From Aliivibrio_A kagoshimensis (GTDB lineage: Bacteria > Pseudomonadota > Gammaproteobacteria > Enterobacterales > Vibrionaceae): a DNA stretch of 64,000 bases. The notes beneath the pieces were generated by a model. The model worked only from the letters and a program-made list of their open reading frames with translations. It made no database searches and was not told where the DNA came from. The stretch is taken from NCBI RefSeq assembly GCF_050337105.1, contig NZ_JAKJSQ010000006.1, positions 32,059 to 96,058 on the forward strand, written 5' to 3'. This document shows positions 17,561-25,218 of this stretch, piece by piece; within the stretch, counting starts at the first letter, position 1; each line of letters begins with the position of its first letter. Position numbers and translations under genes: made by a program.

Positions 17561-17879
17561 CGGTTACCTTTTATTATGTTTTATAATTAATCGCATTACA
17601 TCTCTTTCGTGACGCATAGGGGAAAAAGAGTCTCGTATGATGCTGTTGTCTGAGTGAAAATAGCAGTTTTGACATATTTTATCTAGTCAGCTTGATATTC
17701 AATGGATTCAGTTGGATATCATTGTATCTGAAAACTGAATCTTTAGTCTGTAATGGACATTATAGTGTCTTTCTTGTGTAAGTTTTTATAGGAATTATTC
17801 ACTTCTGAACGATGTTTACTTAAGGTGGCGTTTGTTTAAGATGAAGTAGCATTAAGATAAATTGGCGAGTAGATAAAGT
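17561..17879. other. Intergenic region with a 9-bp inverted repeat
   Basis: This 319-bp AT-rich gap separates the divergent GT4-deacetylase and SEC-C genes, so it should hold both promoters. I see an inverted repeat GATTCAGTT (17705-17713) / AACTGAATC (17733-17741) with a 19-bp spacer. It has no T tract and is a possible operator. No gene is visible. Confidence 0.5.
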
Positions 17880-18884
17880 ATGAAACCAGGTCGAAATGAA
17901 CTCTGTCCATGTGGCAGTGGTAAAAAGTACAAACGTTGCTGCATGAGCAGTGCCTCTAAGCAGCAAACATTTATGTTGGATGATATTGAGCAAGTTGTCG
18001 CAATGAACCCTAACTTGTCATTAGAAGAGCTGAATATCGTAGCAGAGCAAAAAATGAAGGCTGCCAATGAACGACCTCATCCTGATTTTTGTGGTCTTTC
18101 GCCAACACAAATGAGTAACTGGTTATATGCGCATTTCAAAGAATTGGAATGGGTCACGATAAGTACTCCAGACGATCTTAAGGCCAGTCCCGTGATGCGT
18201 TACCTAGTGTTAATATTCGATGAGGCGATGCAGAGCGATGGCTCATTTAAAGCCACTAGCAAAGGTAATTTACCGACAAAAATAGTTAAACAGGCCAGTG
18301 ATTTATTGCCAGAGTTCGCGGTCTCTCAATTCGAACGACACATCAGTATCAGTGAATACGCAGGAAGTAACGAAGATAAATTCAATGCATTGCATTACAG
18401 CCGGGTGCTGGCAGAGGTAGCAGGTATCATTTATCGGCGTAGTGGCCGCTACCACATAAAAAAAACAGCCCAAAAGCAGTACCTAACACATGGTATTCAA
18501 GCGTTCTTCATCCCTATGCTCGAAGCGGCAACCACTCAGTACAATTGGGGCTACCTAGATGGATGGGAGCACGATGTTGATCTAAGGACTTTCTGGTTGT
18601 TTATGCTGTGGCGATTGCAAAGCCATGGCAATACTGAGCAGTTGATTGAAGAGGTGATGATCGCTTTCCCTGATTTGCTACTGGCATCCTCTACGGATGA
18701 TAATCTCTCAACTGAAAGAGACTTAGGTGTGTTAATCGAATCCAGATTTGTTGAGCGGTTTTTACAGTTTTGGGGATTTATCACCTTAGACTCGAGAGGT
18801 TATTTAAACGGTGAGCCTGTGGCCAGAATAGTTCAGAGCCAGCCTTTGTTAAAGCAAACCTTTCAATTTACCATTAACTCATAA
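17880..18884 (+). CDS. SEC-C motif protein of unknown function
   Basis: The 334-residue protein opens with a SEC-C zinc-binding motif, ELCPCGSGKKYKRCC (residues 7-21), as found at the C-terminus of SecA and at either end of many uncharacterised proteins. The rest, about 300 residues, is mostly helical with no signature I recognise. There are no membrane segments. It is followed by a 300-bp gap and then the ATPase/DUF4276 pair. It sits where core genes (LPS side-locus and yicC) would otherwise meet, so it may belong to the same accessory insert. The function is unknown; I infer nothing beyond metal binding. Confidence 0.75.
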   Translation: MKPGRNELCPCGSGKKYKRCCMSSASKQQTFMLDDIEQVVAMNPNLSLEELNIVAEQKMKAANERPHPDFCGLSPTQMSNWLYAHFKELEWVTISTPDDLKASPVMRYLVLIFDEAMQSDGSFKATSKGNLPTKIVKQASDLLPEFAVSQFERHISISEYAGSNEDKFNALHYSRVLAEVAGIIYRRSGRYHIKKTAQKQYLTHGIQAFFIPMLEAATTQYNWGYLDGWEHDVDLRTFWLFMLWRLQSHGNTEQLIEEVMIAFPDLLLASSTDDNLSTERDLGVLIESRFVERFLQFWGFITLDSRGYLNGEPVARIVQSQPLLKQTFQFTINS

Positions 18885-19184
18885 AAAAGATCATCGGGAT
18901 CGAATATCAATATTATCGATTAAGCTATGCTATATATTACGATGATGATATGTATAAATTTAGCTAACTATTATACATATCAAAGTTAACGTATATAAAT
19001 CACATGAAAAGCCCCCTATTATTCAGTGTGGTTTCAATCACCCAGCTATATCAATTGGTTGACTTAAAGAGGCGCTGAGAACTAATGCAATATCCCCTCC
19101 TTTATTGTAAAGTTACATCATTGAACCAGCAACATATGAAATATTCCTTGTCATGACTAAAAGGACACTTTCTAGAGGATAGCT
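18885..19184. other. Intergenic region upstream of the ATPase/DUF4276 pair
   Basis: This 300-bp AT-rich stretch has no gene that I can support. It includes a 10-bp inverted repeat ATATGTATAA (18948-18957) / TTATACATAT (18971-18980) with a 13-bp spacer containing TTAGCTAA. This could be an operator for the ATPase operon or a weak terminator of the SEC-C gene. AGAGGATAG precedes the ATPase start. Confidence 0.45.
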
Positions 19185-20276
19185 ATGAAGCCAGTAACAG
19201 ACAGCGGACATTTAAGTGAACTTAAAATTGATGGATACAAGTCAATAGGTCACTGCGATTTGAAAATGGGCTGCTTAAACGTGCTAATTGGTGCGAATGG
19301 TGCTGGTAAGTCTAACTTTATAAGTTTTTTCCGGCTAATTGCCACAATGCTTGACCATAACTTACAGTCATTGGTTGGGCGCTCTGGTGGGCCTGACGCT
19401 TTGTTACATTTTGGACGTAAGAAAACAGACCTTTTAAATGCAGAACTCTATTTTGGCAACAACGGTTTTAAGTTCTCATTAGAAGCAACTATGGATAATC
19501 GTCTGATGTTTCAGAAAGAAGCGTTATGGTGGAATCAAAGCGGTGATAAAGGGGCTTGTTCAGGACATTTTGAGTCTCAAGCTGATCAGCATCGATCAGG
19601 GATAGCTAACTATACGCTGCCTGTAATGAAAAATTGGCGTGTCTATCATTTTCATGATACGAGTGATAGTGCCAAAGTTAAACAAATCCATGCCCTCAAT
19701 ATTGACGACTATTTGCGAGAAGACGGCTCAAACTTAGCGGCATTTTTGTATCGTTTAGAAAAGCATCACCAAAAGCAATATAGACGAATTGTACGAACTA
19801 TACGAATGGTTGCTCCGTATTTTGGTGATTTTAAGCTAAGGCCTATTGTCGCAAATTCTGAAACAATCCAATTAGAATGGACGGAACAAGGGCATGATAC
19901 GCCATTAAAAGCGAGTGCATTATCCGATGGTACTCTCCGGTTTATCTTATTGGCAACAGTGCTTCTACAACCAGAAGTGTTTATGCCTAGTGCCATCATT
20001 ATTGATGAACCAGAGCTTGGATTACATCCCTATGCTATAAATGTATTGGCTGACTTAATTAAGAGTGCCAGTAACGAGCATCAATTAATTATTTCCACTC
20101 AATCTGTCGAGTTGGTAAGTGAGTTCGATGCGGAAGATCTTATTGTGGTAGATAAGCAGAGCGGTACTTCAACTTTTAAACGTTTGAATGAAGAAGACCT
20201 TAGTGGCTGGCTTGAAGAGTATAATCTAGGGGAGTTGTGGAAGAAAAATCTTCTAGGTGGGAGACCACAGCGATGA
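19185..20276 (+). CDS. AAA family ATPase (AAA_21/RecF-SMC-like), candidate defence ATPase
   Basis: This 363-residue ABC/SMC-type ATPase has the N-terminal strand LSELKIDGYKSIG, Walker A IGANGAGKSN (about residues 34-43), a signature-like LSDGTLRF (about 246) and Walker B IIIDEPELGLHP (about 270-281), followed by the switch ISTQSVELV. There is no fused nuclease domain. Its stop codon overlaps the start of a DUF4276 gene by four bases (ATGA), so the two products are made together. Such ATPase/Toprim-like pairs (OLD, Gabija, PARIS) are anti-phage systems; the same role here is inference. A nearby palindrome may regulate it. Confidence 0.88.
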   Translation: MKPVTDSGHLSELKIDGYKSIGHCDLKMGCLNVLIGANGAGKSNFISFFRLIATMLDHNLQSLVGRSGGPDALLHFGRKKTDLLNAELYFGNNGFKFSLEATMDNRLMFQKEALWWNQSGDKGACSGHFESQADQHRSGIANYTLPVMKNWRVYHFHDTSDSAKVKQIHALNIDDYLREDGSNLAAFLYRLEKHHQKQYRRIVRTIRMVAPYFGDFKLRPIVANSETIQLEWTEQGHDTPLKASALSDGTLRFILLATVLLQPEVFMPSAIIIDEPELGLHPYAINVLADLIKSASNEHQLIISTQSVELVSEFDAEDLIVVDKQSGTSTFKRLNEEDLSGWLEEYNLGELWKKNLLGGRPQR

Positions 20277-20920
20277 TTCGAATAAATGTGTTCGTTGAAG
20301 GGCAAACAGAAGAAACTTTTGTGCGTGATGTTCTAGCGCCTTATTTTGTTCCACAAGAAATCTACTTAAATCCGATACTGGTACTGACAAGTCCCGGCCA
20401 TAAAGGGGGAATAGTCAATTATGATAAGGTTAGATATCAAGTAGTAAAGCTCTGTCAACATGACAGAACAGCTTACTTGACCACATTGATAGATTATTAT
20501 GGATTACCAAATAACTTTCCTGCGTATGATGAACTGACACTAGCTCCTGCTTCTGAACGAGTGTTGCGGCTTGAAGAAGCTTTTTCTGATGATGTTAATG
20601 AAGAAAATTTTATAGCAAATTTCTTACTTCATGAATTTGAAGCATTGCTTTTCTGTGACCCTCAAAAGTTTGAGGATTGGATTGATGATCCAGAACCAGT
20701 GGATACCCTTCAAAACATAAAAGATTCCTTTGCTACACCGGAAGATATTAACAATAGCCGAGAAACTGCGCCTTCAAAACGTATTCTTTCTGCTGTGCCC
20801 CATTACAGAAAAACGCTTCATGGGCCATTGATTGCTGGTGATATAGGCATTGATGAGATGCGTAGGCAATGCCCTCACTTTAACTATTGGGTTGAAAAAA
20901 TTGTCCGGTTAAATGAATAA
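20273..20920 (+). CDS. DUF4276 family protein (Toprim-like putative nuclease), partner of the ATPase
   Basis: The 215-residue product begins MIRINVFVEGQTEETF; the ATG at 20273 overlaps the ATPase stop codon, whereas the longer frame upstream is only overlap. DUF4276 proteins are regarded as Toprim-related: the acidic VEGQTEE near the N-terminus, the TLIDYYGLP segment near residue 72 and HEFEALLF near residue 122 fit that core. It would be the effector of a two-gene system, with the ATPase as sensor or motor. This resembles the AriA/AriB (PARIS) and OLD logic without being identical. No membrane segments are seen. Confidence 0.85.
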   Translation: MIRINVFVEGQTEETFVRDVLAPYFVPQEIYLNPILVLTSPGHKGGIVNYDKVRYQVVKLCQHDRTAYLTTLIDYYGLPNNFPAYDELTLAPASERVLRLEEAFSDDVNEENFIANFLLHEFEALLFCDPQKFEDWIDDPEPVDTLQNIKDSFATPEDINNSRETAPSKRILSAVPHYRKTLHGPLIAGDIGIDEMRRQCPHFNYWVEKIVRLNE

Positions 20921-20951
20921 ACGCAACTTATTATAACATTTACCCAAGTAG

Positions 20952-20976
20952 AAAAAGAGGTTCAGAAAGAACCCCT
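20952..20976 (-). terminator. Terminator hairpin downstream of yicC
   Basis: On the minus strand an eight-pair stem AGGGGTTC / GAACCTCT (one G-T pair) with loop TTTCT is followed by a run of five T. It lies about 43 bp past the yicC stop codon. On the plus strand the same hairpin follows the DUF4276 gene and may act weakly there. Confidence 0.7.
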
Positions 20977-21018
20977 TTAAATTAGATGTTTAGGTTTAGT
21001 GTGAAGTGGCGTAAAGCA

Positions 21019-21882
21019 CTATTCTATATTCTGGATCTGCTCGCGCATCTGCTCAATTAACACCTTAAGTTCAACGCCGGACGCGGTGATATCAGTACTG
21101 ATAGATTTCGATGCGAGCGTATTGGCTTCACGGTTAAACTCTTGCATCATGAAGTCCAGTTTACGACCACAAGCGCCGCCTTTCTTCAGGATGTTATACC
21201 CCTCTTTGACGTGGGAGTCTAAGCGGTCTAACTCTTCTGCTACGTCCGATTTTTGAGCCAATAAGATTAACTCTTGTTCGACGCGTGAGCTATCCAGTTC
21301 GATTTTTGCATCTTCAAACTTGCTGATTAAACGATCGCGTTGCCACTGGATGATTTCAGGCATGCGAACACGCACTTTTTCCGCTTCTGTTGTGATGGCT
21401 ATAAGACGTTGCTCAATCAGAGCGCGCATGTTTTCGCCTTCACGAGCACGAGCAGCAATAAACTCATCTACGGCCAATTCAAAGTTCTCAAGCAGCTCTT
21501 TATTGATGGTATCAAAGTCTTGCTCTGGCGCTTCCATTACTCCAGGCCACTGCAGTACTTGAAAAGGACCAATATTACCTTCACCTGAGGTCTCTTTTAC
21601 CCACTTAGCGGCATTGATGACCTGCTTGGCGAGATCTTCATTGATTTTTAGCTCAGATTTCGCTGATGTGTTTGACTCAAAACGTAGGTTACACTCCACT
21701 TTTCCACGAGCTAGACGCTTACGAAAACGCTCACGAAGCACAGGCTCTAAACCACGGAACTGCTCTGGCATGCGAAAGTAAGTCTCTAAATAACGCTGAT
21801 TCACGGAACGAATTTCCCAAACAGCGGTGCCCCAGTCGCCTTTGACTTCGCGGCGGGCGTAAGCAGTCATGCTATAGATCAT
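21019..21882 (-). CDS. yicC: YicC family endoribonuclease
   Basis: The 287-residue protein matches the length of E. coli YicC and begins MIYSMTAYARREVKGDWG, so the ATG at 21882 (with AAGGAA upstream) was taken instead of an in-frame codon ten positions earlier. Conserved segments include WEIRSVNQRYLETYFRMPEQFR and the C-terminal DFMMQEFNREANTLASKS with TDITASGVELKVLIEQMREQIQN. The family has been reported as an endoribonuclease affecting small-RNA stability. It is divergent from rph across 131 bp, as in many gammaproteobacteria. Confidence 0.93.
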   Translation of the reverse strand: MIYSMTAYARREVKGDWGTAVWEIRSVNQRYLETYFRMPEQFRGLEPVLRERFRKRLARGKVECNLRFESNTSAKSELKINEDLAKQVINAAKWVKETSGEGNIGPFQVLQWPGVMEAPEQDFDTINKELLENFELAVDEFIAARAREGENMRALIEQRLIAITTEAEKVRVRMPEIIQWQRDRLISKFEDAKIELDSSRVEQELILLAQKSDVAEELDRLDSHVKEGYNILKKGGACGRKLDFMMQEFNREANTLASKSISTDITASGVELKVLIEQMREQIQNIE

Positions 21883-22013
21883 TGTAGAATTCCTTAAAAT
21901 TGGATTGAGCAAATTATACCTAGCATAAAGGGGTTCGTCAGTAATATTTCAGTGAATGATAATTTAGGCTATAATCTGCGCCAATTAATGAGAAGCTAAT
22001 GAAAGGTAACCCA

Positions 22014-22730
22014 ATGCGTCCAAGTGGAAGAACCGCCGAGCAAGTCCGTCCAATCACTATTACCCGTAACTTTACTGCGCATGCAGAAGGGTCAGTACTG
22101 GTTGAGTTTGGAAATACCAAAGTTATCTGTACAGCAAGTGTCGAAGAGAATGTTCCTCGCTGGTTAAAAGGTAAAGGCAAAGGTTGGGTTACAGCTGAAT
22201 ATGGCATGCTTCCGCGTGCAACGCATACTCGTAATCGTCGTGAAGCCGCAAGTGGCAAGCAAGGCGGTCGTACTATGGAGATTCAACGACTGATCGCTCG
22301 TAGCCTTCGTGCTGCAGTTGATCTTGAAGCGCTGGGTGAGCAGATGATTACGGTTGATTGTGATGTAATCCAAGCGGATGGCGGAACCCGTACCGCTTCT
22401 ATCACTGGTGCCAGTGTTGCGTTGGCTGACGCCATTAACCACATGATTGCTTCTGGTAAGCTAACGTCAAACCCAATGAAAGGGCACGTTGCTGCTGTTT
22501 CTGTGGGCATCTACAAAGGTGAAGCGGTTTGTGATCTTGAATATTTAGAAGATTCAGCAGCTGATACCGACATGAATGTGGTGATGATGGAAGATGGAAA
22601 AATGATTGAAGTGCAAGGCACGGCAGAAGAGGCGCCTTTCAGTCATCAAGAGCTGCTCGATATGTTAGCGCTGGCTCAAAAAGGCATTAACGATATTATA
22701 GAGATACAAAAAGCCTCACTGGTTGAATAG
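22014..22730 (+). CDS. rph: Ribonuclease PH
   Basis: RNase PH is a phosphorolytic 3'-5' exoribonuclease that trims tRNA 3' ends. The 238-residue protein starts MRPSGRTAEQVRPITITRNF, the canonical N-terminus, and AAGGTAA precedes the ATG at 22014; an in-frame ATG five codons earlier was rejected. RNase PH landmarks are RRGR-like TRNRREAASGKQGGRT, DCDVIQADGGTRTASITGA and the C-terminal GTAEEAPFSHQEL. The gene is intact, unlike the frameshifted rph of E. coli K-12. Its end sits just ahead of a hairpin that precedes pyrE. Confidence 0.95.
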   Translation: MRPSGRTAEQVRPITITRNFTAHAEGSVLVEFGNTKVICTASVEENVPRWLKGKGKGWVTAEYGMLPRATHTRNRREAASGKQGGRTMEIQRLIARSLRAAVDLEALGEQMITVDCDVIQADGGTRTASITGASVALADAINHMIASGKLTSNPMKGHVAAVSVGIYKGEAVCDLEYLEDSAADTDMNVVMMEDGKMIEVQGTAEEAPFSHQELLDMLALAQKGINDIIEIQKASLVE

Positions 22731-22736
22731 TTTTTA

Positions 22737-22763
22737 ACGGTTCCTATTGGAGCCGTTTTTTTT
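22737..22763 (+). terminator. Terminator/attenuator hairpin between rph and pyrE
   Basis: The stem ACGGTTCC / GGAGCCGT (one T-G pair) with a TATT loop is followed by eight T. It starts six bases after the rph stop codon and ends 47 bp before pyrE. This is the geometry of the known UTP-sensing pyrE attenuator of enteric bacteria, in which ribosomes finishing rph prevent termination. Confidence 0.8.
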
Positions 22764-22810
22764 AAGCAAAAAATTGAGTTATTGATTACCGAACAATGAA
22801 AGGAAGAGAG

Positions 22811-23452
22811 ATGAAAGCATACCAACGTGAATTTATTGAATTTGCATTAGAGAAAGGCGTTTTAAAGTTTGGTGAGTTTACTTTGAAATCAGGCCGCATT
22901 AGCCCTTACTTTTTTAATGCGGGTCTGTTTAATACCGGGCGTGATCTTGCGCGTCTTGGTCGCTTTTATGCTGCCGCTCTTAATGATTCCGCGATTGATT
23001 TTGATGTGCTGTTTGGCCCAGCTTATAAAGGGATCCCGATTGCCACCACTACTGCTGTGGCACTCGCTGATCACCACGATTGCGATAAGCCATACTGCTT
23101 TAATCGTAAAGAGGCCAAAACTCACGGTGAAGGTGGCAGTTTAGTCGGTAGTCCTTTAGAAGGTCGTATCATGCTGGTAGATGATGTGATTACCGCAGGT
23201 ACGGCAATTCGAGAGTCGATGGAGATCATTAAAGCGTGCGGTGCGGACCTTGCAGGTGTATTGGTGGCCATTGACCGTCAAGAGAAGGGCAAAGCAGAGC
23301 TCTCGGCGATTCAAGAAGTTGAGAGAGATTTTGCTTGTTCTGTCATCTCAATTGTTAGCTTAAGCGATGTAGTGACATACCTTGAAGAGCAGGGTGATCA
23401 GCAAAAACATCTAGAAGCGGTTAAGCAGTATCGTGCACAATACGGTATTTAG
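22811..23452 (+). CDS. pyrE: Orotate phosphoribosyltransferase
   Basis: PyrE converts orotate and PRPP to orotidine 5'-monophosphate in pyrimidine synthesis. The protein is 213 residues, exactly the E. coli length, when started at the ATG at 22811 (MKAYQREFIEFAL), which has AAGGAAGAG just before it; the upstream in-frame ATG overlaps this site. It shows FTLKSGRISPYFFNAG, the flexible loop FNRKEAKTHGEGG and the PRPP loop MLVDDVITAGTA. It is downstream of rph and probably attenuated by the intergenic hairpin. Confidence 0.96.
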   Translation: MKAYQREFIEFALEKGVLKFGEFTLKSGRISPYFFNAGLFNTGRDLARLGRFYAAALNDSAIDFDVLFGPAYKGIPIATTTAVALADHHDCDKPYCFNRKEAKTHGEGGSLVGSPLEGRIMLVDDVITAGTAIRESMEIIKACGADLAGVLVAIDRQEKGKAELSAIQEVERDFACSVISIVSLSDVVTYLEEQGDQQKHLEAVKQYRAQYGI

Positions 23453-23469
23453 TCGCTCAATAGCATAAT

Positions 23470-23502
23470 AAAAATGGCCTAACGTCTTGTTAGGCCATTT
23501 TT
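23470..23502. terminator. Bidirectional terminator between pyrE and lpxL
   Basis: Perfect 14-bp arms (AAAAATGGCCTAAC / GTTAGGCCATTTTT) flank a five-base loop, giving A and T runs on the two sides. It therefore works for pyrE rightward and for the convergent acyltransferase gene leftward. Confidence 0.9.
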
Positions 23503-23508
23503 GTTTGT

Positions 23509-24447
23509 CTACTTATAACGTATTCCTGTTTTGACCTCTGGATCTTCCATGGTTTTGAAGCGTTTATGTAGCCACATGTATTGATCAACGCCTCGCAGAA
23601 TGAGTTTCTCCATGTGACTGTTCATATAGATGGCTGCAGCTTTGGAATCTTTGTGCGGAAAGTCATGATGAATATCCTCATCAATGGTAATTTCATACTG
23701 ACCATTCGATTTTCTAACGTTAGACACGGTTACAATGGCGCAGCGGCTAGAGTCGACAAGTAGGCTGGTGCCCGCGGTGGTGCAAGCATCGGGAACCGCA
23801 AAAAAGGGCACAAACTCAGAGCGGTGACGGCCGTAGTCATGATCTGGCAGATACCACAGCACGCCGCCTTTTTTCAGTAGTCGCAGCATGCCTCTAATAT
23901 CAAGTCGATCTATGGTGGAGTGGCCACCTGCAGTACGACCTCTATACTGAAGGTACTCATAAGCGGGGTTGCTATGTGGACGGTATACTCCCACTCCTTT
24001 AGTGAGCAGACCCAGAGCACGACTGGTGAGTTCTAAGTTTAAGGAGTGCACTGAGGTAAGAAGCACTCCTTTCTCTTGCTGTTTGTATCTCTCCATCGCT
24101 TCTGGATTCACAAATGAGAAGTGTTTCTTGATGCGCCAGTCAGGCCAGAACCACGCCATGCCAGTTTCAAAAACGGCTAAACCAGAATTTTTGAAGTTCT
24201 CAATGACGGTCGTTTCGCGTTCAGATGCACTCATTTCTGGAAAGGCGAGCTCTAAGTTCCGTCTCGCCACATTGGCTCTACTTTTGGCGAACTTCATGGC
24301 AAAAATGCCTAAAGCACGACCTAAAAAGTACTGCAACTTATAAGGGAGTAGAGAGAGCAAAAAGAGTAATCCAAAGAAAAACCACACAATCCAATATTTA
24401 GGATGCAGCAGTTTTAGTGAAAACAGGGGCGGTTCAAATTTACTCAT
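23509..24447 (-). CDS. lpxL: Lipid A late acyltransferase LpxL (HtrB family)
   Basis: LpxL transfers a secondary acyl chain from acyl-ACP to Kdo-lipid IVA at the inner membrane. The 312-residue protein opens with LLHPKYWIVWFFFGLLFLLSLLPY, one membrane anchor, then shows the acyltransferase HX4E catalytic motif in SVHSLNLE, followed by GVYRPHSNPAYEYLQ, DRLDIRGMLRLLKKG and WYLPDHDYG, and ends QYMWLHKRFKT. Similarity in my recall is highest to LpxL/LpxP, but assignment among LpxL, LpxP and LpxM paralogues and the chain length used cannot be settled here. It lies 29 bp downstream of slmA on the same strand. Confidence 0.9.
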   Translation of the reverse strand: MSKFEPPLFSLKLLHPKYWIVWFFFGLLFLLSLLPYKLQYFLGRALGIFAMKFAKSRANVARRNLELAFPEMSASERETTVIENFKNSGLAVFETGMAWFWPDWRIKKHFSFVNPEAMERYKQQEKGVLLTSVHSLNLELTSRALGLLTKGVGVYRPHSNPAYEYLQYRGRTAGGHSTIDRLDIRGMLRLLKKGGVLWYLPDHDYGRHRSEFVPFFAVPDACTTAGTSLLVDSSRCAIVTVSNVRKSNGQYEITIDEDIHHDFPHKDSKAAAIYMNSHMEKLILRGVDQYMWLHKRFKTMEDPEVKTGIRYK

Positions 24448-24476
24448 GTAAGCTCTCTATCTTGAAGCATTTAGGG

Positions 24477-25070
24477 TTAACCCTCTATCTGTGCACTTAA
24501 TAGTGACCAGTACTCATCAAAGTTTTCGGTTGGTTGATATTTAAAATCGGAACGGACGAAGCGCGAAAAACTGCCTTCAATCTGCCCTAACAGTTGTGCT
24601 GCAAGAATGCGCTCATCAATGGGAAACGTTTTACCCTCTCGGATCTTTCTCTCGCGTAAAATTTGGCGAAATTGTGTCTCAATGCGCTCAAACAGTTGGT
24701 TGATTCGCTCTCTTAATCGCTCATTCTCAAACATCAGAGCGTGGCCAGTCATAATTCGAGTTAACCCCGGGTTACGCTCAGCAAAGGCTAACAATAGCTG
24801 TAATACTAACTGCATTCTTTTCAGTGTGTCTTTTTCATCATCAAGAATACGGTTAATACGAGAGAGCAGTGACTCTTCAATGAACTCAATCAAACCTTCA
24901 AACATACGCGCTTTGCTTGGGAAGTGCCGATAGAGTGCCGCTTCAGAAACCCCCACTTTTTTGGCTAACTTAGCCGTGGTGATACGAGAAGCACCTTCAT
25001 TAGATTCTAGCATTTGAGCTAATGCTTGTAAGATCTCTTCTCTTCGGTTTGGTTTTCTAGAGCCGGACAT
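24477..25070 (-). CDS. slmA: Nucleoid occlusion factor SlmA
   Basis: SlmA is a TetR-family DNA-binding protein that blocks FtsZ ring formation over the nucleoid. The 197-residue product starts MSGSRKPNRREEILQALAQML, with the helix-turn-helix ITTAKLAKKVGVSEAALYRHFPSKARMFEGL, and continues with the helical domain that binds FtsZ. Length is that of E. coli SlmA (198). It sits between coaBC and lpxL on the leftward strand, the usual position. Confidence 0.95.
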   Translation of the reverse strand: MSGSRKPNRREEILQALAQMLESNEGASRITTAKLAKKVGVSEAALYRHFPSKARMFEGLIEFIEESLLSRINRILDDEKDTLKRMQLVLQLLLAFAERNPGLTRIMTGHALMFENERLRERINQLFERIETQFRQILRERKIREGKTFPIDERILAAQLLGQIEGSFSRFVRSDFKYQPTENFDEYWSLLSAQIEG

Positions 25071-25170
25071 TGATTGTCTCCCTTAAACAACAACAGCAGT
25101 TAAACAGCGGCTATTTTAACGAGTTACACAACGAGATGTAAGAGGTTGAGTGAGTAATTGATATATAACA

Positions 25171-25206
25171 CGGTACTATTCTAAGGTAATGCAAAAAATA
25201 GTACCG
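25171..25206. promoter_or_regulatory. 10-bp perfect inverted repeat between coaBC and slmA
   Basis: CGGTACTATT (25171-25180) and AATAGTACCG (25197-25206) are exact inverted copies separated by 16 bp. The pair begins 13 bp downstream of the coaBC stop codon and about 100 bp ahead of slmA. No T run follows on the minus strand, so an operator or an mRNA processing hairpin is as likely as a terminator. Confidence 0.45.
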
Positions 25207-25218
25207 GATTTGAGTATT

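Noticed and set aside
22164..22442. 92-codon antisense frame within rph
   Set aside because: Shadow of a well-supported conserved gene with no independent signal.
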